A DNA stretch of 64,000 nt from Serratia plymuthica NBRC 102599 (lineage in GTDB: Bacteria > Pseudomonadota > Gammaproteobacteria > Enterobacterales > Enterobacteriaceae), in assembly GCF_001590925.1 (NCBI RefSeq), contig NZ_BCTU01000003.1, positions 186,001 to 250,000 of the forward strand. The letters run 5' to 3'. This document shows positions 7,978-16,391 of the stretch, piece after piece. Both the position numbers and the translations under genes were made by a program. The notes beneath the pieces were generated by a model that ran no database searches, had not been told where the DNA came from, and saw only the letters and a program-made list of their open reading frames with translations. The stretch's first letter is position 1; each line of letters starts with the position of its first letter.

Positions 7978-7993
7978 CCTTAAGTCAATAAGG
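7978..7993. promoter_or_regulatory. Candidate LysR operator
   Basis: CCTTA-N6-TAAGG is an interrupted palindrome of the LysR box type. It lies in the divergent gap between the LysR gene and the 8066 gene. Proposed from position and symmetry only. Confidence 0.3.
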
Positions 7994-8065
7994 GCCTAAT
8001 CTTATCAAAATCGCGAGCTTATACTTTTTTCAGTGCCCCTTCGTAGTTAAGTTCAGGAGACTGAA

Positions 8066-8389
8066 ATGCGCATTTTGTGTTTGGATATTCCCGCTTCCGG
8101 CGCCTCGCTGGAAAAATACGCTCCACATCTGACTTCAGAAGTGTTGCATACCTGGGGTTTATATAAATCCGGCAGCATCCGGGATATTTATTTTCGACAG
8201 GATCGGCCCGGCGTAGCGATTTTTCTCGAATGTGACTCGGTGGAAAAAGCCCGGATGGTGATGGCCGATTTTCCGCTGGCAAAAGCCGGTCTGCTTACCT
8301 TCGAATGTATCCCTTTGGGGTCATTTACCAATTGGGAACACCTGTTTGCCGGGGAGTTCAAAGATCAGCCAGAGGAAGCGATGAAATGA
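8066..8389 (+). CDS. YCII/muconolactone-isomerase-like dimeric barrel protein
   Basis: A 107-residue soluble protein beginning MRILCLDIPASG. Alternating strands and a helix (YFRQDRPGVAIFLECDSVEKA, then LTFECIPLGSF) suggest the dimeric alpha/beta-barrel superfamily that includes muconolactone isomerase and YCII proteins. AGGAG lies eight bases upstream of the ATG. It is first in the cluster divergent from the LysR gene and overlaps the DJ-1-like gene by four bases. These small barrel proteins often isomerise or bind ring-cleavage products; the substrate here is unknown. Confidence 0.65.
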   Translation: MRILCLDIPASGASLEKYAPHLTSEVLHTWGLYKSGSIRDIYFRQDRPGVAIFLECDSVEKARMVMADFPLAKAGLLTFECIPLGSFTNWEHLFAGEFKDQPEEAMK

Positions 8390-9075
8390 AATCAGACCGC
8401 AAACCCGTGCTGTGCGTCGTCACCAGCCATCCGATAAAAGGCGTTTCCGGCGTGCCTACCGGTTTTTTCATGGCTGAGCTCACTCATCCCCTGAAAGTGC
8501 TGGAAGATGCGGGGATCCCAACAGTGATTGCCAGCATTCGTGGGGGCCAACCGCCGATTGACGGTTTCGATCTCAGCGATCCCGTTAACGCCTGGTTCTG
8601 GAACGAGACCGATTTCCAGCATCGCCTCGCCACCACGCCGCCTTTATCTGAGCTTAACGGGGCCGATTATTCCGCGGTCTTTTTTGCTGGCGGGCACGGC
8701 ACAATGTGGAACTACCGCGATAACCCAGATGCGCAGCGCATTATCAGGGAGGTATACGAAAGCGGTGGGATAGTGTCGGCAGTCTGCCATGGCCCGGCCG
8801 CGCTGGTTGACGCAAAACTCAGCAATGGTGAATACCTGGTGAAAGGAAAGAACCTGGCAGCCTTCACCAATAAAGAGGAAGACGAAGTTCAGGGAACAGC
8901 TGTGGTCCCCTATTTGTTGGAAACCGCCCTACGGGAGCACGGCGCACATCATCATGAAGCACCCAACTGGTCTGAGAATGTGGTGACGGATGGTCGCCTG
9001 ATCACCGGTCAGAACCCTGCCTCCGCGCACGGCGTTGGCGTGGCGTTGGCGGACGCGCTGTACCAGACAATCTAA
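8386..9075 (+). CDS. DJ-1/PfpI (Hsp31-like) family protein
   Basis: A 229-residue class I glutamine-amidotransferase-like protein. The nucleophile elbow is SAVCHGPAAL with Cys134 and His135, and AGGHGTMWNY carries another conserved His. Family members include glyoxalase III/Hsp31-type proteins, which hydrolyse or scavenge reactive carbonyls. The start overlaps the preceding stop (ATGA), so translation is probably coupled. An upstream open stretch in the same frame was rejected because it lies inside the 8066 gene. A role in clearing reactive aldehyde intermediates of the cluster is inferred. Confidence 0.85.
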   Translation: MKSDRKPVLCVVTSHPIKGVSGVPTGFFMAELTHPLKVLEDAGIPTVIASIRGGQPPIDGFDLSDPVNAWFWNETDFQHRLATTPPLSELNGADYSAVFFAGGHGTMWNYRDNPDAQRIIREVYESGGIVSAVCHGPAALVDAKLSNGEYLVKGKNLAAFTNKEEDEVQGTAVVPYLLETALREHGAHHHEAPNWSENVVTDGRLITGQNPASAHGVGVALADALYQTI

Positions 9076-9131
9076 CGGCGGGCACAGCGCGCCGGCACCG
9101 TTATTCTGTTCAACGTGTTAAACCCTCATTT

Positions 9132-9164
9132 GGGCCGGGCGGAAATCATTTCTCCGGCCCTTTC
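9132..9164 (+). terminator. Terminator or attenuator after the DJ-1-like gene
   Basis: GGGCCGG/CCGGCCC stem followed by TTT, immediately before the AGGAGG of the aldo-keto reductase. It may partly separate the two transcription units. Confidence 0.5.
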
Positions 9165-9176
9165 CAGGAGGACATA

Positions 9177-10124
9177 ATGAAAAAATTGCCAAAAATAGCG
9201 TTGGGAACCTGGTCCTGGGGAGCGGGATTTGCGGGCGGAGATACCGTATTCGGCAATCACCTTTCCGACCGGCAGATGGCAGAGGTATTCAGCAGAGCCA
9301 TGGATAAAGGGCTTAATCTGTGGGATACCGCCGCCGTCTACGGGATGGGAAGCTCCGAAACAGCGCTGGGTAAGTTAGTCCGTCAGTACCCGCGTGAAGA
9401 CATAATTCTATCGACCAAGTTTACCCCGCAAATTGCCGACAAGGCGTCGGTTCAGCCCGTTAGCGCCATGCTTGAAGCGAGCCTCGAGCGCCTGGGCGTG
9501 GAGGAGATTGATATCTACTGGATCCATAATCCTTCAGACGTGGAGAAATGGACGGCGGGCCTTATTCCGCTTTTACAGAGCGGCAGGGTTAAACAGGTTG
9601 GCGTATCCAATCACAGCCTGGAACAAATAAAGCGTGCAAATGAAATCCTGAAACAGGCCGGTTTCTCTGTGAGCGCAATTCAAAATCATTACAGCTTGCT
9701 CTACCGTTCATCGGAAGACGCAGGGATCCTCGACTATTGCCATAAAAACGGCATCACCTTTTTTGCCTATATGGTGCTGGAACAGGGAGCCTTGAGCGGC
9801 CGTTACAACTCGCAAAATCCCATGCCCGCCGGCAGTGGGCGCGCTGAAACCTATAACCGGGTTCTACCGCAGCTGGAAAACTTAACCGCGGCGATGAAGG
9901 TGATGGGAGATGCCAGAAACGCCAGCGTTGCGCAGGTTGCCATCGCGTGGGCCATTGCGAAAGGCACCCTGCCGATCATTGGTGCGACCAAGGTTCACCA
10001 TGTTCAAGACGCTGCCGGGGCCGCAGACATTCAGCTTGGCACTGAGGAAATGGCAGCGCTGGAACGCCTTGCTAAAGAAGCGGGAGTGGATACGCGGGGG
10101 GCATGGGAGAAATCCATGGTCTAA
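9177..10124 (+). CDS. Aldo/keto reductase
   Basis: A 315-residue NAD(P)H-dependent aldo/keto reductase with a TIM-barrel fold. The N-terminal pattern LGTWSWGAGF leads to DTAAVYGMGSSE (catalytic Asp and Tyr), STKF (Lys) and WIHNPSD (His). A C-terminal cofactor-binding stretch IGATKVHHV follows. AGGAGG precedes the ATG. It lies downstream of the DJ-1-like gene behind a hairpin. It probably reduces an aldehyde or ketone generated or detoxified in this cluster; the exact substrate cannot be read from the sequence. Confidence 0.9.
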   Translation: MKKLPKIALGTWSWGAGFAGGDTVFGNHLSDRQMAEVFSRAMDKGLNLWDTAAVYGMGSSETALGKLVRQYPREDIILSTKFTPQIADKASVQPVSAMLEASLERLGVEEIDIYWIHNPSDVEKWTAGLIPLLQSGRVKQVGVSNHSLEQIKRANEILKQAGFSVSAIQNHYSLLYRSSEDAGILDYCHKNGITFFAYMVLEQGALSGRYNSQNPMPAGSGRAETYNRVLPQLENLTAAMKVMGDARNASVAQVAIAWAIAKGTLPIIGATKVHHVQDAAGAADIQLGTEEMAALERLAKEAGVDTRGAWEKSMV

Positions 10125-10266
10125 CGAGGGGCTCGAAGCATGTCACCGGGTTCCCCCCTTTTTCAAGACGGGATCCCGCGTTCTGGCAGGTATCGCCATT
10201 TCAGGCATTCTCCCCCGTTGTACAGCGGTTCCCTTATGTCAAAACACTGAGCGGAAATCAAAAGCG

Positions 10267-11301
10267 ATGAAAATCATTTGCCTTGAAGAACATACTCTGG
10301 ATAAAGCGCTGGTTATGGCATCCATGCCGGCTGCACTTGCGCAGGCGCCGTTTCTGAGCGACTGGGGCAAAACGGTTACTGACGGCAATCTTCCCGACCG
10401 AAGCCGCCCCCAAATTGAAAAAAACGACCTGATTAACGTTAAGGGCGCAGACATAGGTCGCGGGCGTCTGGACGATATGGACGAGGCAGGCATCACCATG
10501 CAGGTGCTTTCGGTTGGCGGATTTCCGCATCTGGCACCGGCTGCTGAGGTGGTGGATTTGAACCGCGCGGCTAACGACCGCCTCGCTAACGCGGTTAACG
10601 CTCATCCAGACCGCTTTGCCGCATTCGCCACGCTTCCATGGGCTCAGCCCGATTCGGCAGAAAAAGAACTTGAGCGAGCGGTTAAAGAGTTGGGTTTTAA
10701 AGGCGCTCTACTAAACGGCAGGCCATCAACCCATTTTCTCGACCATCCGGATTACGACGGACTGCTGGCCCGCTTTAACGCTCTTGGCGTCCCGCTCTAT
10801 CTCCATCCGGGGCTTCCCGTTCGCAGCGTACAACAGGCTTATTACTGTGGCTTCAGCGATGAAGTCACGGCCAGGCTATCGATGTTTGGTTGGGGGTGGC
10901 ATCACGAAGCGGGCATTCATCTGCTGCGGTTAATCCTGTCCGGGGCCTTTGATAGATATCCGAACCTACAGGTCATCAGCGGCCACTGGGGAGAGATGCT
11001 GCCATTCTGGTTACAGCGTCTGGACGATAGCCTCCCCCAGGCCGCTACGGGATTACGACGCACCATTACGCAGACCTTTAAGGAACAGGTGTATGTGACA
11101 CCCTCCGGAATGCTGACGCTGCCGCATTTTCAGTTTATCTATGCGCTGTTGGGGGCCGAACGGATCCTTTTTTCTGTTGATTATCCCTACCAGACACTGG
11201 ATGGCGTGAAGGCATTTATCCAAAGTTTGCCTGTTCCTGAAGAGGCGAAAGAAGCGATAGCCTTCCGCAATGCTGAGCGGTTACTCGGATTAACGTCTTG
11301 A
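10267..11301 (+). CDS. Amidohydrolase_2 family enzyme, resorcylate-decarboxylase-like
   Basis: A 344-residue metal-dependent enzyme of the amidohydrolase-2 (ACMSD) family. It opens with CLEEHTL, the EEH form of the first metal motif seen in gamma-resorcylate and dihydroxybenzoate decarboxylases rather than the HxH of ACMSD. LYLHPGLP and SGHWGEMLPF supply further His residues. FSVDYPYQTLDG carries the late Asp. The ATG at 10267 is preferred over a long upstream extension overlapping the aldo-keto reductase gene. Non-oxidative decarboxylation of an aromatic acid is the best guess. Confidence 0.8.
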   Translation: MKIICLEEHTLDKALVMASMPAALAQAPFLSDWGKTVTDGNLPDRSRPQIEKNDLINVKGADIGRGRLDDMDEAGITMQVLSVGGFPHLAPAAEVVDLNRAANDRLANAVNAHPDRFAAFATLPWAQPDSAEKELERAVKELGFKGALLNGRPSTHFLDHPDYDGLLARFNALGVPLYLHPGLPVRSVQQAYYCGFSDEVTARLSMFGWGWHHEAGIHLLRLILSGAFDRYPNLQVISGHWGEMLPFWLQRLDDSLPQAATGLRRTITQTFKEQVYVTPSGMLTLPHFQFIYALLGAERILFSVDYPYQTLDGVKAFIQSLPVPEEAKEAIAFRNAERLLGLTS

Positions 11302-11448
11302 TAAAACAGGCTTTGCGAAAGCATTGAGTCAATCAGGGTAATTATTAGCTTTTGGCTAAAAGTGATTGAGCCATTAATACTCTAAAAAACAGAATACGGT
11401 CAATCTATACTGGAGACCTATTAAACAATTAATTTTAAGCCATTGAAA

Positions 11449-12024
11449 ATGAAAAATATCCTGATTATTTCCGGACATCCGAATCTTAACGAGTCAATCG
11501 GTAACGCGACAATCCTGGATGAGATAGCCCTGGCATTGCCAGAAGTTGAAATTCGCCGCCTGGACTGGCTCTATCCGGACAACAAAATCAATGTAAAAGC
11601 AGAGCAGGAGAGCCTGCTGAAAGCTGATGTGATCGTCTGGCAATTTCCCTTCTCCTGGTATTCGCTTCCGGGCGTAATGAAATTATGGCTGGATGAGGTT
11701 TTTGTCCACGGGTTCGCCCATGGTTCAACGGCAAAACTTGGCGGTAAAAAACTTATTCTTTCGTTTACCACCGGCGCACCGCAAGCGCTCTATTCATCGG
11801 AAGGATTTTTTGGCCATAGCCTTGAAAATTACCTTGCCCAGTTTGAAACCACCGCCAGACTTTGCAATCTGGATTTGCAAATGCCGGTGTATACCTGTGG
11901 CATCACTTATGCCGACAGGGATGAAAATAAAATAGCGCAACAGAAAACAATGGCCAAAGAGCATGCTTCACGACTGATCGCGCTGTTGAAATCCTTATCC
12001 CCAGAATTGAAACTGGCCGTATAA
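11449..12024 (+). CDS. NAD(P)H-dependent oxidoreductase, flavodoxin-2 fold
   Basis: A 191-residue flavoprotein of the NQO/KefF/MdaB type. ILIISGHPNLNES is the phosphate-binding start of the flavodoxin-like fold. WQFPFSWYSLPGVMKLWLDE and FTTGAP are family-typical. The ATG at 11449 is chosen; an in-frame TTG two codons upstream is possible, and the ribosome site is weak. Such enzymes reduce quinones or nitroaromatics by two electrons, which suits a cluster handling aromatic or quinone compounds. Confidence 0.87.
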   Translation: MKNILIISGHPNLNESIGNATILDEIALALPEVEIRRLDWLYPDNKINVKAEQESLLKADVIVWQFPFSWYSLPGVMKLWLDEVFVHGFAHGSTAKLGGKKLILSFTTGAPQALYSSEGFFGHSLENYLAQFETTARLCNLDLQMPVYTCGITYADRDENKIAQQKTMAKEHASRLIALLKSLSPELKLAV

Positions 12025-12038
12025 AATAAAGGTATCCT

Positions 12039-12758
12039 GTGAAAAATATCATAACCATGACGCTCTGCCTGCTGGTTGGCAGCCCCGCATTTGCAGCCAG
12101 CTCAACTCTGCGGGATAAAACCGTTATGAACATTTTCGAGCTTGGCATCAAAGCGGGGAAAAGCCGGCAGTATGATGAAATCGCCAGAAGCAATATTTCC
12201 TCTTCCGTTGAGACTGAAAGTGGCACCTTGGCAATGTACTCGCTCAAACGCAAGGATGATCTAAACCAGGCGTACATGATTGAAATCTACGCCGGAAAGG
12301 AGGCCTATAAAAAACACGTAGATTCAGAGCAGTACAAGGCGTTTATTGAACGTGCGCCTGAAATCATAGATCAAAAAAGCAAAACAGATGTCACACCGCA
12401 ATTTCTTGGCGATAAACAAATAGTACAAAACGAGAGAACGATAAATAACCTGGTTATTGTCGATGTAAAACCCGAGCATCAGCAGGCCTTCAAAAATATC
12501 GTCCTCGCGGAAATGTCCGACGCCCTGAAGCTTGAAGATGGCGTGCTGGCTATGTATGCCGCGACCGATGCGGAAAATGAAAATCGCTGGTACTTCTATG
12601 AAATTTACGCCAGCGAAGCTGATTATCAACGGCACAGGCAGACACCGCACTTCCGGGGATATATAGAGCAAACCTCAGAAATGACAACCGGCAAGGAATC
12701 AATCCCTGTCGTGCCCGTTTTTCTCAGAAATAAAGGCGCCATGCAGTTTGATGATTAG
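12039..12758 (+). CDS. Exported protein with two antibiotic-biosynthesis-monooxygenase (ABM) domains
   Basis: A 239-residue protein with a signal peptide (MKNIITMTLCLLVG...AFA) and two similar halves. Each half contains a ferredoxin-like ABM unit: TLAMYSLKRKDD with YMIEIYAG, and VLAMYAATDAEN with YFYEIYAS. The start is GTG with AAAGG upstream. ABM-fold proteins act as cofactor-free monooxygenases on quinol or polyketide-like substrates. A periplasmic tandem form beside intracellular aromatic enzymes is unusual. It follows the flavoprotein by 14 bases, so the two are probably co-transcribed. Confidence 0.8.
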   Translation: MKNIITMTLCLLVGSPAFAASSTLRDKTVMNIFELGIKAGKSRQYDEIARSNISSSVETESGTLAMYSLKRKDDLNQAYMIEIYAGKEAYKKHVDSEQYKAFIERAPEIIDQKSKTDVTPQFLGDKQIVQNERTINNLVIVDVKPEHQQAFKNIVLAEMSDALKLEDGVLAMYAATDAENENRWYFYEIYASEADYQRHRQTPHFRGYIEQTSEMTTGKESIPVVPVFLRNKGAMQFDD

Positions 12759-12800
12759 TGCCTGAGCTTCAGTCGATTGAATGATCAATGAGGTTTTGCA

Positions 12801-13589
12801 ATGAAAGAGATTATTGCCGCTACCGTGATGTCGCTTGTACTTGCAGATTTCGCGGATGCAGAAGAAAAAAGAGGTGAAGCTATGTTGAAAATTAATCCGT
12901 CGGGCCTTTCAGTTGCCGATATCCAATCCGTTTCCCCGGCACTGGCCCGCTTCGGTAGCGAAGCCATTACGGACGATCTCTGGAAACGTGATGAGCTTTC
13001 GCAACGTGACCGCAGTATCGTTACCCTGGCCATTCTGATTGCCAGGAGCCAGCCTACCGAACTAAAGCACTATGTCGGGGTTGCTCTCGACAGTGGCGTT
13101 ACACCGGCCGAAGTATCGGAGATTATCACGCACCTTGCGTTCTATTCCGGATGGCCAAGTGCGATGTCGGCTATCGCAGTCACTAAAGGTGTTTTTCAGG
13201 AGCGTGGCGTCACTGCACAACAGTTAGCCGAGGCCTCTCCTGCACTTCTGCCGCTTAATCAGGATGCCGAACGGCAGCGTTCAGAAACGGTGGAAAAAAA
13301 TGTCGCGCCAATTTCCCCCGGGCTGGTCAAATTCACCACCGCCCCTCTCTTTCTCGATCTTTGGCAGAGGCCGGCGCTTAAGCCCCGGGACAGGAGTCTT
13401 GTGACGGTAAGCGCGCTGATAGCATCGGGGCAGAACGCGCAAATCGGTTACCACCTTAACCGGGCCATGGATAATGGATTGACCGCCGAAGAAGCGGGTG
13501 AAGTCGTGACCCAATGCGCTTTCTATGCCGGCTGGCCAAATGCCTTTTCGGCAGCCCCTGTGGTCGGTGAAGTGCTACGCACCCGATAA
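12801..13589 (+). CDS. Double-domain carboxymuconolactone decarboxylase family protein
   Basis: A 262-residue protein with two CMD domains. The first has LSQRDRSIVTLAILIA and THLAFYSGWPSAMSA; the second has LKPRDRSLVTVSALIA and TQCAFYAGWPNAFSA. Neither domain has the AhpD CxxC motif, so it resembles true gamma-carboxymuconolactone decarboxylases. The first 30 residues look weakly like a signal sequence, and an ATG at 12882 (MLKINPSG) could be the real start of a cytoplasmic form. It follows the ABM gene and probably ends the LysR-linked cluster. Confidence 0.85.
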   Translation: MKEIIAATVMSLVLADFADAEEKRGEAMLKINPSGLSVADIQSVSPALARFGSEAITDDLWKRDELSQRDRSIVTLAILIARSQPTELKHYVGVALDSGVTPAEVSEIITHLAFYSGWPSAMSAIAVTKGVFQERGVTAQQLAEASPALLPLNQDAERQRSETVEKNVAPISPGLVKFTTAPLFLDLWQRPALKPRDRSLVTVSALIASGQNAQIGYHLNRAMDNGLTAEEAGEVVTQCAFYAGWPNAFSAAPVVGEVLRTR

Positions 13590-13773
13590 AGGATAGAGCG
13601 CCCTGGATTAGCGGTGCCAAAAGAGCCTAACGAATGGTGCCAGAAACTGGCATCACAGCGTTATAGGATGTCTCCGCAAGCAGAGAGACATCCAAATCGC
13701 GCTCATCTCCTCCTGTTTTTAGAAGGAGTTGCAACGTACCTCGACCAGAACCGCTCAAACCTTGGTGAAGCAA

Positions 13774-14706
13774 ATGAAACGTATTCAGTACGACAGTTAT
13801 GGTGGCCCGGAGCTGATGCGGGTCGATGAGTTTGAATTACCCACGCCCGCTAGCGATGAAGTGGCCGTGCGAGTCAGGTTCGCGGCAATCAACCCCATCG
13901 ACTGGAAACTGCGCAACGGACTGATGAAGATCGTCACCGGCAGAAAGTTTCCCCGCGCAATGGGAATGGATTTTTCCGGTATCGTCACGTCCATTGGCCC
14001 AGGGGTCTCGCGCTTTAGGGTCGGCGACGCCGTCTTCGGCCTCGCTCGCTTCAAGGAAAGCGGTGCGCTTGGCCAGTCAGTGATCACGAAAGAAAACTTC
14101 CTGGCCAGGAAGCCCGAGAGTATCTCCTTCGAGGATGCCGCCTGTCTGGGTACTCCGGGCGTTACGGCATGGAACGGGCTGATCGACAAGGCCAAACTGC
14201 AAGCGGGCCAGCACGTCTTCATTAATGGCTGTGCCGGAGCGGTTGGCGAAGCATCTGTGCAGATCGCACGGCTTTTCGGTGCGGTCGTTTCCGGAAGTTG
14301 CAGCTCCCGAGACATGGAGCGCGCTAAATCACTTGGCGTACAGACTGTCTACGACTATCGCGCAACGGATTTGTCGTCAATAACCCCCCGCTTCGATGTG
14401 GTATACGACACTGCTGCGACAATGACCGTATCTGCCGGCGTGGCTATGCTACGCCGCGGGGGCGTGTTCCTTGACCTCAACCCCGACCTGGGCAAGTTCA
14501 TTCGGGCAGTTTTCGATCGACGACTGAAACCTGTCATGGGTTCGCCGCGAGCCGACATCCTGGAAAAGCTTGCCAGTGCCGCTAAAGAGGGCAAGTTCCA
14601 AATCGCGATTGGCGAAACCGTTGATCTTGAGGCCGCAATTCAACTGATCACCGAGCTTGAAAAGGGCCGCAAGCTCGGCGGTAAAGGCATTGTGGCGATG
14701 GAGTAA
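13774..14706 (+). CDS. Medium-chain reductase/quinone oxidoreductase
   Basis: A 310-residue NADP-dependent MDR-superfamily enzyme without the structural zinc site. It shows MKRIQYDSYGGPE, AAINPIDWKLRNG, the GROES-like GMDFSGIV, and a Rossmann motif GCAGAVGEASVQIA. The ATG at 13774 has GGTGAAG seven bases upstream; a TTG further upstream is rejected. The start of the WYL regulator lies two bases after its stop, so the two form an operon. Quinone or enone reduction is likely. It may be a separate module from the 8066-13589 cluster, because 184 non-coding bases precede it. Confidence 0.88.
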   Translation: MKRIQYDSYGGPELMRVDEFELPTPASDEVAVRVRFAAINPIDWKLRNGLMKIVTGRKFPRAMGMDFSGIVTSIGPGVSRFRVGDAVFGLARFKESGALGQSVITKENFLARKPESISFEDAACLGTPGVTAWNGLIDKAKLQAGQHVFINGCAGAVGEASVQIARLFGAVVSGSCSSRDMERAKSLGVQTVYDYRATDLSSITPRFDVVYDTAATMTVSAGVAMLRRGGVFLDLNPDLGKFIRAVFDRRLKPVMGSPRADILEKLASAAKEGKFQIAIGETVDLEAAIQLITELEKGRKLGGKGIVAME

Positions 14707-14708
14707 GC

Positions 14709-15431
14709 ATGGCCAGAAGTCATCGATTATTCGACCTGATGCAAGTGCTCCGCCGACACCGAAGAACGGTGTCGGGCCAGGCGCTTGCGCGTGAGTTGGG
14801 CGTGTCCCTGCGAACCATCCGCCGCGACGTTGCCACACTGCAGGACATGGGAGCAGACATCGACGGTGAACCAGGCGTCGGCTACATCCTGCGGCCAGGA
14901 TTTCTCCTGCCGCCAATGTCTTTTACCGAAGAAGAGATCCTGGCGCTCGCGACCGGCGCCAAGTGGGTCAGTCGTCAGACCGACGCGACGTTGGCTCTTG
15001 CAGTGACAAACGCGCTGGCCAAAATCAACGCAGTGCTTCCACCCGACATGCGTTCAGCCTTCGACGATGACACTATCTATGTAGGCCATTCGCTGAAAGG
15101 CTCGACACATCTTGATCTGAGCGAAGTCCGCCGAGCGCTTCGCGAGCAGCGTAAGCTGCGTATCAAGCTGTCTCTCGAACACGCACCGGAAGATGAGCAG
15201 GTGATATGGCCGATCATGCTCGGCTTTATCGAAGCCAAGCGGTTTATCGCAGCCAAGCGGTTTATCGCAGCCTGGTGCGAGCTGGATGAACAGTTCCGGG
15301 TGATCGGCATGGACGATATCACGAGCGCGGAAGTTCTTGCCGAACGCTACCTTCGGAGTCGCCGGCTGCTCGTTAAGGAGTGGCGCGCTCTCGAGATGCG
15401 GCCGTGCAACGGCCAGGGCGAGATTTGCTGA
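14709..15431 (+). CDS. YafY-like HTH/WYL transcriptional regulator
   Basis: A 240-residue regulator with an N-terminal DeoR-type HTH (ARELGVSLRTIRRDVATL) and a C-terminal WYL domain. The WYL region normally reads as a strand ending in AAWCEL. Here the preceding segment is doubled (AKRFIA AKRFIA AWCEL) by an exact 18-bp tandem duplication at 15234-15269, which adds six residues inside the ligand-sensing domain. The gene starts two bases after the MDR reductase stop and probably regulates it. Confidence 0.85.
   Translation: MARSHRLFDLMQVLRRHRRTVSGQALARELGVSLRTIRRDVATLQDMGADIDGEPGVGYILRPGFLLPPMSFTEEEILALATGAKWVSRQTDATLALAVTNALAKINAVLPPDMRSAFDDDTIYVGHSLKGSTHLDLSEVRRALREQRKLRIKLSLEHAPEDEQVIWPIMLGFIEAKRFIAAKRFIAAWCELDEQFRVIGMDDITSAEVLAERYLRSRRLLVKEWRALEMRPCNGQGEIC
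15234..15269 (+). repeat. Exact 18-bp tandem duplication inside the WYL regulator
   Basis: GCCAAGCGGTTTATCGCA occurs twice head to tail and keeps the frame. It duplicates six residues of the WYL domain and can expand or contract by slippage. Confidence 0.9.
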
Positions 15432-15703
15432 TTTTAGGCATATGCCATAAATGTCGATCGGTCACCCATGCCCCTATGCTTAACTCCGCATCGCCTCACA
15501 ACCACGTTTAATCATCTGTTTTAAAATAAAATAGAAATAACTGGCTTTATATCCTTAGCCGTCTCACGCAATAACCCCATATTACCCTTGCCAGGTGTAA
15601 GGTTGCCCGCTAGTTTATTGGTTACAGTGACGCGCTGATTTATAAGCATCAGAGATGCCCGCAGCGTGTCGTCATAGCAGCACACCGAAGTAAGGACAAT
15701 GCC
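15432..15703. other. Non-coding gap before the small unknown gene
   Basis: Moderately AT-rich. AAGGA at about 15692 is the ribosome site for the 15704 gene. Nothing else was recognised. Confidence 0.4.
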
Positions 15704-15961
15704 ATGGTGGTTTACAGCTTTTTCGTGAGAGGGGATCAAATTTTTGCTCTCAATACCTCATCACCTGATTTCGAGACCAGGCAGAAACATTTTTTGGACA
15801 AAGGGTACGCAAAGCAGTTTGAAGAACTGGAAGCCCTGTCCCCAGAGGCCGCCGTTATCAGATTTAAAGACATCAAAGGTGAGGAGCGCAAAACAGAACA
15901 GGCTTTTTCCACAAGCGCTGTATTTACCTCGCTGATGGATGTTTTGTTGAAGAAGGGCTGA
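15704..15961 (+). CDS. Small hypothetical protein
   Basis: An 85-residue soluble protein beginning MVVYSFFVRGDQIFALN, with a Lys/Glu-rich middle (ERKTEQAFSTS). I do not recognise the family. AAGGACA upstream supports the ATG. The last codons and the stop (GGC TGA) fall within an 18-bp stretch identical to part of the P4 origin-like repeat at 6363-6524, so its 3' end may have been created by, or chosen as, a recombination point. It lies at the edge of an AT-rich pocket. Confidence 0.55.
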   Translation: MVVYSFFVRGDQIFALNTSSPDFETRQKHFLDKGYAKQFEELEALSPEAAVIRFKDIKGEERKTEQAFSTSAVFTSLMDVLLKKG

Positions 15962-15971
15962 CTGTTCACGG
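15954..15971 (+). repeat. Third partial copy of the satellite origin-like sequence
   Basis: AGGGCTGACTGTTCACGG is identical to 18 bases in copy B (around 6386-6403), and its first 16 bases match copy A. The similarity stops on both sides. It may be a scar of a former P4-type element or a chance match. Confidence 0.45.
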
Positions 15972-16018
15972 CAAAAATAGGCAACCAATGCAACTATCAG
16001 AGCCGAAGAGAATACTGA

Positions 16019-16046
16019 AAAACCGCAATTTACATGGCGGTTTTTT
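16019..16046 (+). terminator. Intrinsic terminator
   Basis: AACCGC/GCGGTT stem with a 10-base loop, followed by TTTT, about 60 bases after the small hypothetical gene. Confidence 0.6.
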
Positions 16047-16391
16047 AGCGCTTCGGCACGCCAGAGTCTCAATACGCTTGATTCTCATCTCCCCCATGAA
16101 GTGGCCAACATGTATTCCAGAACGCAGAAAACAAAAAAACACCTTAAAAATTAAGGTTAAATACATAAACAAAAAAATTAATTCGCAATCAAACAATAAA
16201 TAATTCATATATAACACGTCACAATTCAAATCCAATCAGTCACAAACTCGTCATTATCAATGTAAAAATCCAACTTAAGTTAAATATAAAAATTTAAATC
16301 TGATTATTTGCAATTTTTAGGTATACAACTCCGATTATGGGGTAAGGATGATATATTGCATAAAACAAACCTCACCCCTAAGGCCAGACTT
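16047..16391. other. AT-rich upstream region of the adhesin gene
   Basis: A strongly A/T-rich stretch without a credible gene, of the kind usually bound by H-NS in enterobacteria. It should contain the adhesin promoter; no single box stands out. Confidence 0.4.

Noticed and set aside
7978-7993. A firm LysR binding-site assignment
   Set aside because: The T-N11-A type motif is too common; it is kept only as a low-confidence candidate.
9910-10266. N-terminal extension of the amidohydrolase
   Set aside because: It would overlap the end of the aldo/keto reductase in another frame and has no family similarity; the ATG at 10267 gives the expected EEH start.
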